Below, piece after piece: positions 45,490 to 55,441 of a stretch of 64,000 nt of DNA. The notes under the pieces are model-generated. The model was not told where the DNA came from. It did not search any database and saw only the letters and a list, made by a program, of their open reading frames with translations. Source of the DNA: GCA-003244245 sp050700355 (GTDB lineage Bacteria > Actinomycetota > Actinomycetes > Mycobacteriales > Pseudonocardiaceae); NCBI GenBank assembly GCA_050700355.1, contig JBOHHE010000300.1:1-64000 (forward strand). Direction: 5' to 3'. The translations under genes were made by a program, and so were the position numbers. Each line of letters starts with the position of its first letter. Position 1 is the first letter of the stretch.

Positions 45490-45950
45490 GGGTGGGGGTT
45501 GGGACCGACGTGCATCCCGTGCAAGCCGGCCGGGAGTGCTGGATTGCTGGGCTGTACTGGCCGGGGATGGCGGGCTGCGCCGGGCACTCCGACGGCGACG
45601 TCGCCGTGCACGCGCTCTGCGACGCGGCCCTGTCCGCAGCTGGGTTGGGTGATCTGGGTGCGGTGTTCGGCACGGGTGAGCCGCGTTGGGCCGGGGCGCA
45701 CGGCACCGAACTGCTCGCCGAAGTGAGTCGTCTGCTCGCCGGGCAGGGCTGGGTGCTAGGCAACGCCTCCGTGCAGATGATCGGGAACGCGCCTCGGATC
45801 GGCAGCCGCCGGGTCGAGGCACAGCAGGTGCTTTCCGATGCGCTGGGTGGCCCGGTGTCGGTCTCGGGCACCACCACCGACGGTCTCGGCCTCACCGGCC
45901 GCGGCGATGGCATCGCTGCCGTGGCCGTGGTGCTGCTCGTGCGCGCGTAA
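45486..45950 (+). CDS. ispF: 2-C-methyl-D-erythritol 2,4-cyclodiphosphate synthase
   Basis: 154 residues. RVGVGTDVHPV (metal ligands D and H), GCAGHSDGDVAVHALCDA (third ligand) and the C-terminal TTTDGLGLTGRGDGIAAVAV identify IspF. It forms the cyclic diphosphate two steps after IspD. The usual IspF motif DSDGD/HSDGD is intact. Confidence 0.95.
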   Translation: MRVGVGTDVHPVQAGRECWIAGLYWPGMAGCAGHSDGDVAVHALCDAALSAAGLGDLGAVFGTGEPRWAGAHGTELLAEVSRLLAGQGWVLGNASVQMIGNAPRIGSRRVEAQQVLSDALGGPVSVSGTTTDGLGLTGRGDGIAAVAVVLLVRA

Positions 45951-46147
45951 CAGGCGTTCTGACCCGAAACGTTGCTGACCCGCTACGCCACCACGATTGC
46001 CGGGAATACCGACAATGCGCGGCGTCGTGCACGTAAGGTGGAATGAATAACACGGAACGCGACTGCCGCGTGCATGGTTAGCACCGCTGCTCCGAGCGCG
46101 ATGGTGGCGGTTGGCGGCTTGCACTGCAAGCGCAGTAGGTGGAGCGG

Positions 46148-46276
46148 ATGACTTACCTGGTTGAGGTACCGACTGAGAACGGCAGGACAGTGTTGGTGTC
46201 GGTACGTGAGGTCGACGAGGGACTCGTACGTGCTGCGCGGCCCGGGCGGATTGTGGCGCGCGCTTCGCGACGGTAG
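46148..46276 (+). pseudogene. Truncated CU044_2847-like protein
   Basis: 42 residues with GGAGCGG before the ATG. TYLVEVPTENGRTVLVSVRE, then AARPGRIVARASRR, matches the first third of the ~110-residue CU044_2847 family found beside trypsin-like peptidases in actinobacteria. The reading ends at TAG, two bases before the trypsin start, so ~65 C-terminal residues are gone. Part of the decayed system downstream. The family name is from memory. Confidence 0.5.
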
Positions 46277-46278
46277 CC

Positions 46279-48885
46279 GTGGCTGCTGGGAGTGGTTCGA
46301 CGTTGCTGGACCGATCGATCCTCGGTGTCCTTGACGCGAGTGGGGTGCGGGTCGGAGTGGGCTTCCTGGTTGCCTCCGACCTTGCGCTGACCTGCGCCCA
46401 TGTGGTGAGCCGGGCCACAGCTGACAACGACTCTGGCGTGGGAGCGCAAGTCGCACTCGACCTTCCCTTGGTTCCGGCGTCGCATTCGGCCAGCGGTGCT
46501 CGCAGCGTGCGGGCGGTAGTGGAGCGCTGGCAGCCGCCAGCCGACGACGGTAGTGGCGATATCGCGGTATTGCGTTTGCGGGAAACCCTGCCTGAGGGCC
46601 AGCCGGCGAGGATGGTCGAGGCGGGCTGATGTGTGGGGACACCGGATGCGGGCCTTCGGGTTCCCAATGGGACGAGATTTTGGTGTCTGGCACGCCGGGC
46701 GGCTGCTCGGGCGGCAGGCGGCCGGGTGGATCCAGGCGCAGCTCGACGAGCCGAGCGGCTACCGCATCGAGCAGGGGTTCAGCGGTGCGCCGGTGTGGGA
46801 CGACAAACTCGGTGGTGTGGTGGGCATGGTCGTCACCGCCGAGAGTTCGACGATACCGGCGGGGTACCTGATCTCCACTGAGACGCTTCTTGGTGCCTGG
46901 CCCGATCTGCGGACCTTGGTGCGCCCGGCGTCGCCGTACCGAGGGCTGGTCCCGTTCCGGGAGAGTGATCAGGCGGTCTTCTTCGGACGCGATACGGAGA
47001 TCGCCGAGCTGGCCGAGCTGCCCCGCGGCCCCGGGCCCGTCACCGTGGTCGGACCCTCGGGCTGCGGCAAGGCATCGCTGGTATTCGCAGGGCTACTGCC
47101 GGCGCTGCGGGCCTGCGGCCACCGCAGCCCCACCGTCGTCAGCTTCCGACCTAGCCCGGAAACTCGGGCTAGGTCCGATCAAGGATGTGCAGATAAGCAG
47201 TAATGGCCAGGTGGTGGCCGGTCTGGCTGATGGCGGCATCGTTGTGGTGTGGATTCGTCGGCCGGGCGAAGAGACGCGCATGATCAGGACTCGACCGGGG
47301 ATACCGGCTTCCCAGATGGCGCTGGTACCTCATGGCAGTGCGGTCTGGCTGGTCGAGGACGGCCGACTGTCCCGCTTGGACGTCGCCACCGGGCAGCACA
47401 CCACGATGATCCCCGACGTCCCCGCGAATTTTACCGCGAGGGCGGTGACGATCTCTCAGGACGGCGGGACGCTGGCGGTCCTTGCCGGCTACCTATCGGA
47501 TCCGGGGGCCTTGGTGTGGGACACCCGCACCGGCCTACGCATCGCCGAGTTGGCGAGCCCGGCCTATGAGGCCGGATCTCGCATTGCTTTCGGTGCTGAT
47601 GCCCGGTCGCTGGTTCTCATGATGACAGATCCGGAAGGCCTCGATCTCAATTATCGCCTCGAGGTATGGGATATCACTACCGGATCCCACCGCGTGCTCT
47701 TCACTGACGTTCAAGCGGTGGTGACACCCCCCTGATGGGGAGGTTGCCGTCATCTGCAATAAGACGGATTCAGTCGGCGTCACGCATTTCGCTACCGTCC
47801 GGCTTTCGGGTGGGGACCAGCGGTTCGCACTGTACGACGACTCGCGCGTCGTCCTGGTCGATGTGCCCGACACGACTGTGTTCGAGACGCAGTGGAGCCA
47901 GGTCCTCCCAGATGGTCAGCACTCCGTCCACGTCGTATCCGATGGTGCCGCGCTACAGGTGCATTCGACAGAGGGTGCAGCTGTGGTCACCGAGGCGGCC
48001 AGACCCGTGCCGTACTGGAAGCCCGGGTACTCGGAATTTGCGGTGAGCGCGGACGGAGAACTCGTCGCCGACCGAGTCGCGGAAGACAGAGTATCGCTGC
48101 ACCGACTACCTGGCCTAGAAGCACTCGTGCAAGTGACGATACCAGCCGTAACCAAACAGGATCACAAACATTTCTTCGATGGGGATAACCGCTTGGTCAC
48201 CGTGGTCGGTCATGAAGTGGACTGGTGGGATCCAGTGACCGGACAGCGGGTGGCGCATCTGGACCTGGCGCAACTCGGGTATGCCGAGCGGGACGAGGAC
48301 GTCTCCGTCGCCCGACATCCCGATACGTCTCGCATCACGCTGGTGGTATGGGGACGGCCAGATGTGCGCGTGCTCGACATCCGGACCGGCGAGCAGGTCG
48401 AAGCCATTCCGGTGGGTGAAGACGTAATTGCTGCGCAATTCCAGAATGGCAGTCCCTATTTGGCGATCCTGCGCCGAGGGGGGGTCGTCGAGCTGTGGGA
48501 CATCGAAGCGCAGCGTCGGGTGCTCGGTCCGCTGCGCAGCCTGGGGTCGGTCGATTTTCCGGAAGCGTCGGTGGTCACCCAGTTCCTGGATGAACCTGGC
48601 GAGTATCTTCAGGCCGATGCTGGCCTGATCCAGGTTTGGCGGGCCGGATCGGCCGCACCCGTGCTGTCCCTGGAGCTTGGCGAAGGCCGGTACGTGCACT
48701 CCTCGTCGTCCGACGGGCGGGTGCTGATTTACCAGGACAAGGCAGGCTCGGGTGGCTTGTTGAGGCTGGACCCGCAGATCTGGCAGAAGGATCTGTGCGA
48801 GGTCGTCGGCCGCCGTGGCTTCACCGAGGAGGAACGAGCCAGCTTGCCCGCGTCAGCGCCCGAAGACCCTCTGTGCCCGCCCTGA
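46279..48885 (+). pseudogene. Broken trypsin / nSTAND NTPase / WD40 protein
   Basis: Three open frames form one decayed gene. The first encodes a trypsin-like domain with His in ALTCAHVVS and Asp in DDGSGDIAVLRL; a one-base insertion near 46625 shifts into the frame with Ser in GFSGAPVWD and then an nSTAND start, SPYRGLVPFRESDQAVFFGR and P-loop VVGPSGCGKASLVFAGLLPA. The NTPase is cut after FRPSP and joined to WD40-like blades (DGGIVVVW, ALVWDTRTGLRIAEL, LEVWDITTGSHRV). A slip in a C6 run near 47731 shifts frame again, and the remaining blades run to 48885. Intact relatives are long signal-transducing proteases of conflict or cell-death type. Confidence 0.7.
47150..47173 (+). repeat. Hairpin at the NTPase/WD40 deletion junction
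   Basis: CCTAGCCCG, a 6-base loop, then CGGGCTAGG: a perfect 9-base inverted repeat lying exactly where the NTPase sequence stops and the propeller begins. It may have promoted the deletion or be left by it. Confidence 0.65.
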
Positions 48886-49094
48886 CGCTACAATTTAAAG
48901 AATTCTTGCTACTGTCTCCATCACCGGCTCCCAAGAGAAGCGTGGTCCTGATTTGCCGTTGCCGTCCGTCTCGATATCCTGTTCCTCCACCCTTACTCGA
49001 ATCACCTCAACCCGGCCTCGCAGGGCAGGCGGATCCGGGCTGGTGTCCATTCCATCCGCGAATTTTAGCGCAGCGAGCTTTACGGTGGTCGAAG

Positions 49095-51776
49095 TCATGC
49101 GTCGGGGAGATGCTTTTCGGCGGCGGTGGCCAGGTTCGTGACCAGGGAACAGACTTCGTCGATGGCCAGGGGGGCTTCGAGCTGTAATTCGAGAATCTCA
49201 ATGGCGCCGACGTTGAACCGATGCACGACATGGATGTCGCAGCGATCGTCTTTCTTCCTGTCGAGGAACGCCTGCTTTCCCGCGATGGTGATGGTTTGTA
49301 GCTCTTTGAAGAAGGAGGAGTCTACTGTTTTCTCCAGCCGAAAATTGACTGACAACCCGTCTTCTTCGCCCTCCATGCCCCAGCGGCAGATCCAGTTGGC
49401 GTAGTCGGGGTACGGGTCGGGGTCGAGACCGGGAACCGCGGTGAGGGCGCTGTCGTCCAGTAGGGCGCAGGCGTCACTGCCTGCGTGGGAGTAGCTCGTG
49501 GTGCGGTCCGGAGTGTAGGTGATGCCTCCGTTCTGGTTGAGCGCCTCGATGACGGCGGTCGTGGCCACCTCGGCCACCGGGCATACGTTGCTGGCTTCAT
49601 TGTCGTCGTACGTAAGGGCATAGACGATGATCTTAGGTTGGTCAGGTGTCAGGACGATGTAGGTCCGGCACGCGTTCTTGGTACCCCAGTAGTCGACCAT
49701 GCCCGAGGGAACCACAGTCCAATCGCCTATCCGTTGGGGTTCTTCCTTTTCCTTCAGCTCGGAGGGGGGCTCGTAGTCGCTGATAATCACCCGCAGCTCG
49801 ATATTGTGATCATCGGTGGTTTCGATATCGGCTCGGCAACTGTTCAGCCAGGGCGGCGTCGCAAAATCCGGTTCACCGAAGGATTGCAGGGAATCGAGGT
49901 TGATTAGGGCGCAGGGATCGGCATCCCTCGGGTTTCTGCGCAGTTGTTCTTCGATTACGGTGGCGAGGGCGGCCGCCTGATTGCAGGCTTCGATTTCGGG
50001 CAGCACAGTGGTGGTGACGTTGAGGAGGAATATTTCGGCGGCACCCGAGCCGGTGGGTGGGGGCCGATGCACCACATAGACGTCGCAGCTGCCTGGCTCG
50101 CTGGCGCGGTAGGTGGTCTTTTCCGCGATGGGGGTACTCAGATCTCCGAGGCCGTCGAACGAATCGCGTAGCCCGAAGTGAAGTTCGATCTGGGTACCGT
50201 TGCCTTCTGTTCCCCAGGAGCAGGACCAGTTGGCGAAGCCGGGGGATTTCTTGTTGGGGTTGAGGCCGGGAACCTTGCTGAGGGCGGAGCTGTTCAGGGT
50301 GGCGCAGGCGTCGGCAAGGGCTAGGGCGTAGCCGGCGTTGCGGTTGGGTTTGCCGGGAACGCCTCCGTTCCGGACCAGCGTTTCGACGGCGGCTACCGTG
50401 GCGGTCTCGGTTACCGCGCACAGGTCTTCTGATCCATCGCGGTAGGGGAAGGCGGTGATGGTGGCCCACAGTTGACCAGTCGGAGCGAGCCAATCTTGGC
50501 AACCGGTGGTCCCGGCGACACCGACCCGGTCCCTCCGGACTACTGGCACGCCGCTGATCTCTCGAGATTTACCGAGCTCGGACGGCGACTCGCTGGGTGA
50601 ATAGAAGATTACTTGGAGGTAGGTCTTGGCCTTGCCAGTGGCCGTGATGGCGACCTCGCAACTTTCCAGGAAAGGAGATGGTGGGTTAAATCGTGGCTGG
50701 CCGAGGGGACGCAGAGACTCAAGGTTGATCAAGGCGCAGGGATCGGCTTCGCGCGGATCGCTCGGGTTGGTCAGTAGAACGGCGGTGGCGGGCGGTTGCA
50801 TCTCGTCGGAGGGGTCGGTGAGCAGACTGGTCCCGATCACCACGCTGACGATGAGCGCGGCGACGGTGAACAGCGCGCCTGCGGTGATAGTGGTGCGTCG
50901 GCGAGGTGGCCACCAGTGCCGCAGGGTACGTGATGCCGGTTGACTCGCTCGGCTGCCGCTGGCGGGGGCGCTGAGTCGGGTGAGCAGGTCCCGGGTAGTG
51001 GCGGCGTCGGGGCGGATGGCGGGGTTGAGCTGGAGGAGCCGCAGCAGGAGCGGTTCCAGATGCCCGGCGCGGGTGAGCGGTCGGATGATGCCGGTACGGA
51101 CGATGTTGAGCAGCCGGAAGGTGTTGTCGTCGGTGCCGAACGGGGGCTGGCCTTCGACGGCGGCATAGAGGGTGGCGCCCAGGGAGAACACGTCCGACGC
51201 GGAGCTGGATTCGCCGGTAACGACGACTTCGGGGGCGAAGTAGGCAGGGGTACCGGTGATTCCGGTGATGGTGAGGTGGGTGTCCCCGGCAAGATGCGAA
51301 ATGCCGAAGTCGGTGAGTTTGGTGACGCCGTCCGCGCCGATGAGGACGTTTCCGGGTTTGACGTCGCGGTGTTCGATGCCGCGGGCGTGTGCGGCGGCGA
51401 GGGCGTCCGCCAGATCGGCGCCGATCTGGGCGACCTCAGCGGGGTCAAGGGGGCCGTCGGTGTTGAGGATGTCGCGCAGGCTGCGGGCAGGAAGGTATTC
51501 CATGACCAGCCAGATGTCGCCCTGATCGACCAGCACGTCGTACACGGCGACGACGTTGGGGTGGCTGCGAAGTTGGGCGGCGAGGCGGGCTTCGCGCAGT
51601 GCGCGGTCTCGGATGAGCTGGGCCTGGCCACCGCCTAGGGCGGCGAAGGAGATCCGTTTGAGCGCGACGATCTGGTGCAGGAGCTGATCGGTCGCCCGCC
51701 ACACCACACTTGTCCCGCCGGCACCGATCTGCTCGTGCAGCTCGTACCGGTCGAAGACGACGGTTCCCGAGTTCAT
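49095..51776 (-). CDS. Receptor Ser/Thr protein kinase with four DUF3558-like ectodomain modules
   Basis: 893 residues from ATG 51776 (GGGGAGG upstream). The kinase domain (~8-268) is complete: VVWRATDQLLHQIVALKRIS (Lys), HRDVKPGNVLIG, LTDFGISHLAGD, and APEVVVTGES. A membrane helix (~298-320) leads to an extracytoplasmic part with four similar modules, each starting near Cys-Ala-Leu: DPCALINLESLRPLGQP, DACATLNSSALSKVPGL, DPCALINLDSLQSFGEP, DACALLDDSALTAVPGL, and two with W.C.WG motifs. These look like DUF3558-type domains in two tandem pairs. It faces the broken trypsin gene tail to tail. Confidence 0.88.
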   Translation of the reverse strand: MNSGTVVFDRYELHEQIGAGGTSVVWRATDQLLHQIVALKRISFAALGGGQAQLIRDRALREARLAAQLRSHPNVVAVYDVLVDQGDIWLVMEYLPARSLRDILNTDGPLDPAEVAQIGADLADALAAAHARGIEHRDVKPGNVLIGADGVTKLTDFGISHLAGDTHLTITGITGTPAYFAPEVVVTGESSSASDVFSLGATLYAAVEGQPPFGTDDNTFRLLNIVRTGIIRPLTRAGHLEPLLLRLLQLNPAIRPDAATTRDLLTRLSAPASGSRASQPASRTLRHWWPPRRRTTITAGALFTVAALIVSVVIGTSLLTDPSDEMQPPATAVLLTNPSDPREADPCALINLESLRPLGQPRFNPPSPFLESCEVAITATGKAKTYLQVIFYSPSESPSELGKSREISGVPVVRRDRVGVAGTTGCQDWLAPTGQLWATITAFPYRDGSEDLCAVTETATVAAVETLVRNGGVPGKPNRNAGYALALADACATLNSSALSKVPGLNPNKKSPGFANWSCSWGTEGNGTQIELHFGLRDSFDGLGDLSTPIAEKTTYRASEPGSCDVYVVHRPPPTGSGAAEIFLLNVTTTVLPEIEACNQAAALATVIEEQLRRNPRDADPCALINLDSLQSFGEPDFATPPWLNSCRADIETTDDHNIELRVIISDYEPPSELKEKEEPQRIGDWTVVPSGMVDYWGTKNACRTYIVLTPDQPKIIVYALTYDDNEASNVCPVAEVATTAVIEALNQNGGITYTPDRTTSYSHAGSDACALLDDSALTAVPGLDPDPYPDYANWICRWGMEGEEDGLSVNFRLEKTVDSSFFKELQTITIAGKQAFLDRKKDDRCDIHVVHRFNVGAIEILELQLEAPLAIDEVCSLVTNLATAAEKHLPDA

Positions 51777-51977
51777 CGAACCTCCCCTCGACATGCTCAG
51801 ATCCCCTCACGGCGATCATCACCGGGGATTTCCCGACCAGTACCCCGGTGCCGGATCGAGGCGAATCCTTTCACGTAACTACCACGGTGTGTAACTGATT
51901 CTCGTTGTTCGGGTGGGGAGCCGGTCACGACCCGTGGGCGTGACGTCGGGAATGGAACCACGCTCTACGATCGCGGC

Positions 51978-53369
51978 GTGAACCTGTACCTGTATGACAC
52001 CGCGACGCGCAGCCAGCGGGAGTTCCTCCCGCTACGACCGGGCCGGGCGTCGATCTACGTGTGTGGTGCCACGGTGCAGGGTCTGCCGCACATCGGGCAC
52101 GTGCGTTCGGCGTTGAACTACGACGTGCTGCGCCGGTGGCTGATCACCACCGGGCACGACGTGCTGTTCGTCCGCAACGTCACCGATATCGACGACAAGA
52201 TCTTGGTCAAGGCGGCTGAGGCGGGCAGGCCGTGGTGGGAGTGGGCCTATACCCACGAGCGAGCGTTCGAGGACGCCTATACCGCGCTGGGGTGCCTGTC
52301 ACCTTCGGCGTTGCCCCGCGCCACCGGCCACGTTCCGCAGATGGTCGAGCTGATGGCGCGGCTGATCGACCGTGGGCACTCCTATGCCGCGGGCGGCGAC
52401 GTCTACTTCGCGGTGGGCTCGGTGGATGACTACGGATCGCTGTCCGGGCAGCGGCCCGACGAGGTCTCCCAGGGGGAATCCGCTGCACAGCGCAAGCGCG
52501 ATCCCCGGGACTTCACGCTGTGGAAGGGTGCCAAGCCCGGGGAGCCATCCTGGCCGACCCCCTGGGGGCCGGGCCGTCCCGGCTGGCACCTGGAATGCTC
52601 GGCAATGGCCACCACTTACCTCGGTGCGGAGTTCGACATTCACGGTGGTGGCTTGGACCTGGTCTTCCCCCACCATGAGAATGAGCGGGCTCAGTCCCGG
52701 GCGGCCGGTGACGGGTTCGCCCGGTACTGGTTGCACAACGGCTGGGTGACGCTGTCCGGCGAGAAGATGTCCAAATCACTGGGCAATACCTTGTCCATTC
52801 CGGCCACATTGCGCCGGGTCCGCGCCGTGGAGCTGCGCTATTACCTCATCAGCGCGCACTACCGCTCGGCCATCGAGTACTCCGACGGGGCACTTCAGGA
52901 GGCGGTTGCCGCCTACCGGCGAGTCGAGTCGTTCGTGCACCGGGTCCGGGAACGCTGCGAGGTGCCTGAGCCCACCACGTTGCGTCAGGACTTCGTCTCG
53001 GCGATGGACGATGACCTCGGTACGCCGGCGGCACTCGCCGCGATCCACGGCGTAGTCCGGGAGGGCAACTCCGCGCTGGACGCCGGGGAACACTCGACGG
53101 CCGTGGCTGCGGCCTGCTCGGTGCGCGCGATGACCGCGGTGTTGGGCCTGGACCCGCTGTGCGAGCAGTGGCGCGCGACGTCCGGCTCGGATGCCGGGTC
53201 AGTGGCACTGTCGTCCCTGGTAGAGGGTATGCTTACCGACCGTGCCGAGGCTCGGGCGCGTCGGGATTTCGCGGCCGCTGATGTGGTACGGGCCCGGTTG
53301 CTCACCGCCGGGATCGCCGTCGAGGACACTCCTGACGGTCCGGTGTGGACGGTCAAGGGGCTGAACTGA
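51978..53369 (+). CDS. cysS: Cysteinyl-tRNA synthetase
   Basis: 463 residues. HIGH-type motif in CGATVQGLPHIGHVRSALNY (with a zinc-binding Cys), MSK motif GEKMSKSLGNTLSIP, and zinc ligands in HLECSAMATTYLG plus HHENERAQS. It charges tRNA(Cys). rlmB starts at the stop codon (TGATG overlap). The order ispD-ispF-cysS-rlmB is conserved, here interrupted by the 46-52 kb insert. Confidence 0.95.
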   Translation: MNLYLYDTATRSQREFLPLRPGRASIYVCGATVQGLPHIGHVRSALNYDVLRRWLITTGHDVLFVRNVTDIDDKILVKAAEAGRPWWEWAYTHERAFEDAYTALGCLSPSALPRATGHVPQMVELMARLIDRGHSYAAGGDVYFAVGSVDDYGSLSGQRPDEVSQGESAAQRKRDPRDFTLWKGAKPGEPSWPTPWGPGRPGWHLECSAMATTYLGAEFDIHGGGLDLVFPHHENERAQSRAAGDGFARYWLHNGWVTLSGEKMSKSLGNTLSIPATLRRVRAVELRYYLISAHYRSAIEYSDGALQEAVAAYRRVESFVHRVRERCEVPEPTTLRQDFVSAMDDDLGTPAALAAIHGVVREGNSALDAGEHSTAVAAACSVRAMTAVLGLDPLCEQWRATSGSDAGSVALSSLVEGMLTDRAEARARRDFAAADVVRARLLTAGIAVEDTPDGPVWTVKGLN

Positions 53370-54334
53370 TGGCAGGCAACTCTCGGCGTCAAGGCGCCAT
53401 GCGCAAACCGGGAACCAAGAAAGGCGCGGTCGTCGGTTCCGGTGGTCAGAAGTCCAAGGGGCTGCGCGGTCGCGGGGCCACGCCGCCCGCCGAGCTCCGG
53501 ACGGGCCACCCCGCCCAACGCCGGGTCGCCCGTGCCGCCTCGCCCGCCCGAGCGCGCCGTCGCACTGACACCGAGACTGGGGAAACCGTTTTCGGGCGCA
53601 ATCCGGTGCTGGAATGCTTACGGGCCGGGGTACCGGCCACCGCGCTGCAGGTCGCGATCGGCGTCGACGCCGACGATCGGATCAGCGAGTCCGTGCAGCG
53701 GGCTGCCGATGCGGGGCTGGCCATCCTCGAGGTCCCCAGGGCCGATCTCGACCGCCTCGCTGCGGGCGCGCTGCACCAGGGGGTGGCCTTGCAGGTGCCG
53801 CCCTACCAGTACGCCCATCCGGACGACGTGCTGAGCGCCGCTCGGAATTCCGGGGTGCCGCCGCTGCTCATCGCGCTGGACGGGGTGACCGACCCGCGCA
53901 ACCTCGGCGCCGTGGTCCGCTCGGCCGCCGCATTCGGCGCGCACGGGTTGCTGCTGCCACAGCGGCGCTCGGCCGGAGTCACCGCCGTGGCCTGGCGGAC
54001 CTCAGCCGGGACGGCCGCGCACCTGCCGGTGGCCAGGGCGACCAATCTGACCCGTACACTCAAAGACTGTGCGGGGGCGGGTCTGATGGTGGTGGGGCTG
54101 GCGGCCGATGGTTCGATGCCGCTGGACTCCTTTCCGTTGGCCACCGATCCCCTGGTGTTGGTGCTCGGCTCGGAGGGCCGTGGGTTGTCCCGGTTGGTTC
54201 GGGAGACCTGCGACGCCACGCTGTCAATTCCCATGGCGGTAACGGTTGAGTCTCTTAATGCATCGGTCGCGGCTGGTATCGTGCTTGCCGAGGTGGCGCG
54301 TCTGCGCCGCCAGCAGCCCGTCAGGAATGGTTGA
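53369..54334 (+). CDS. rlmB: 23S rRNA (guanosine-2'-O)-methyltransferase RlmB (SpoU family)
   Basis: 321 residues from ATG 53369. A basic disordered N-terminal extension (~70 residues) precedes the L30-like domain (ETVFGRNPVLECLRAGVPAT) and the SpoU knot: LDGVTDPRNLGAVVRSAAAF, VLGSEGRGLSRLVRETCD, IPMAVTVESLNASVAAGIVL. It methylates a guanosine in 23S rRNA. A short inverted repeat (ACCCGT/ACGGGT) after the stop may be a weak terminator. Confidence 0.93.
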   Translation: MAGNSRRQGAMRKPGTKKGAVVGSGGQKSKGLRGRGATPPAELRTGHPAQRRVARAASPARARRRTDTETGETVFGRNPVLECLRAGVPATALQVAIGVDADDRISESVQRAADAGLAILEVPRADLDRLAAGALHQGVALQVPPYQYAHPDDVLSAARNSGVPPLLIALDGVTDPRNLGAVVRSAAAFGAHGLLLPQRRSAGVTAVAWRTSAGTAAHLPVARATNLTRTLKDCAGAGLMVVGLAADGSMPLDSFPLATDPLVLVLGSEGRGLSRLVRETCDATLSIPMAVTVESLNASVAAGIVLAEVARLRRQQPVRNG

Positions 54335-54551
54335 CAACCCGTTGACGACGGGTCGCCCTGATAATGCAGAATTAAGTATGTCAGAACAGTAAGTTCAGTT
54401 ATGGGGGGAACTGCTGTTGGAAGCTGGGGGAGCGGTCATCGTGGATTTAGGCGGACCACTCAACCCGGGGGGGAACCGGGGGTCGTGCGGTGAGTGACAA
54501 CCCGCACGATCCTCGGCCGGGTTCCTTATCTTAGGGCGTGAGCGGTGGGCA

Positions 54552-55027
54552 TCATATGCTGACCAACTCGATCCGTTGACCCTCCGGGGTCACTGTGAAC
54601 CGCCAATGGTCGGCGGCTGATCGGCCCTGATCGGCCCACCAGATATGGGAGGATGCCACTGCAGGTCCCGATTTCGAGTACCCGCTCCCCGCCGTGGATG
54701 TCCAGATGCTTGAGCATCAACGCGACCATCAGGGGGCATACTCGCCGAGCTGGTGGCTATCTCACCCACATCGTCGGGTCCGACCGGGCATCCGTCATCG
54801 ACTTGGGTAATGATCTGGTCAATGCCGGACACCAGCTCCCACCACCGGTCAGGCTGTTTGTCTCGGTGCAATGGCACCAGATCTGGGCCGCGTCTGTCGG
54901 GGTCGGGAAGCCAGACAGTACCAGGAATGAACTGGTAGCGGGGCGCGGCAAGGAACGACGACCGCCAGTCAGGGGCCAGGCGCCAACTCCTGCTGAGTTC
55001 ATCAGCCAACCCCTCATTCATGGTCAC
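54552..55027 (-). pseudogene. PCMT-like methyltransferase gutted by internal deletion
   Basis: GTG start at 55027 overlaps the stop of the peptide gene. MTMNEGLADELSRSWRLAPD, then FLAAPRYQFIPGTVWLPDPD through IATSSASMP, continues in another frame as MVALMLKHLDIHGGERVLEI then GTCSG (the SAM loop). A third frame ends ADHWRFTVTPEGQRIELVSI with the stop. These are the start, SAM motif and C-terminus of L-isoaspartyl-type methyltransferases used in peptide-maturation loci; ~150 residues between SAM loop and C-terminus are gone. Confidence 0.6.
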
Positions 55028-55137
55028 TGTCCCCGCTTGCCCGGCTTAGGCTCACGCGGGAGCTCCGGATTGATCGGTCGGGTAGGATTCCCGCCAGTCT
55101 GCCCTCGTCGCTCTTCTTCCTTCTTATGCTTGCCCAT
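55024..55137 (-). CDS. 37-residue peptide gene coupled to the methyltransferase
   Basis: MGKHKKEEERRGQTGGNPTR, then PINPELPREPKPGKRGQ. The ribosome site AAAGGA lies 7 bases upstream and the TGA overlaps the methyltransferase GTG (GTGA). The peptide is hydrophilic, Lys/Glu/Arg/Pro/Gly-rich and without Cys. The pairing of a tiny gene with a PCMT-type methyltransferase resembles ribosomal-peptide loci, but no ATP-grasp, cyclodehydratase or transporter is present. Precursor peptide or methyltransferase substrate is a guess. Confidence 0.45.
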   Translation of the reverse strand: MGKHKKEEERRGQTGGNPTRPINPELPREPKPGKRGQ

Positions 55138-55188
55138 GTTTGTATCCTTTCTTACCACCCTTGTGTAATTGTCACAGCACGTTGGTGG

Positions 55189-55425
55189 TCATCTTGGTTT
55201 TCTCTGGTTCAGCGCGCATGTAGTGCAGCGCGGGCCGTCGATTCTGGAGTTCAATTCAACAGGCGCGGCGGTGTGGCGGCACAGTGCTTCCCGGTGGCGG
55301 TCCACCGGACCCTCCACGAGTGGGAATGCATGCACGTGGCCGTCGCGGGAGGAGTGTGCCCAGCACACCCACACGGCCATCCGCCCTGGCCAGCGGTAGC
55401 TGCTGCGTCCTATCGACCCTGTCAT
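55189..55425 (-). CDS. Small zinc-finger-like protein
   Basis: 78 residues. VCWAHSSRDGHVHAF, then ALCRH and RCTTCALNQRKPR, give spaced Cys and His suggesting a zinc site, like the small zinc-finger proteins of Pseudonocardiaceae that sit beside XRE regulators. 16 bases separate it from the ORF upstream (55442-55891), so they are probably one transcript. Confidence 0.5.
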   Translation of the reverse strand: MTGSIGRSSYRWPGRMAVWVCWAHSSRDGHVHAFPLVEGPVDRHREALCRHTAAPVELNSRIDGPRCTTCALNQRKPR

Positions 55426-55441
55426 GGCGCGTCTCCGCTCA

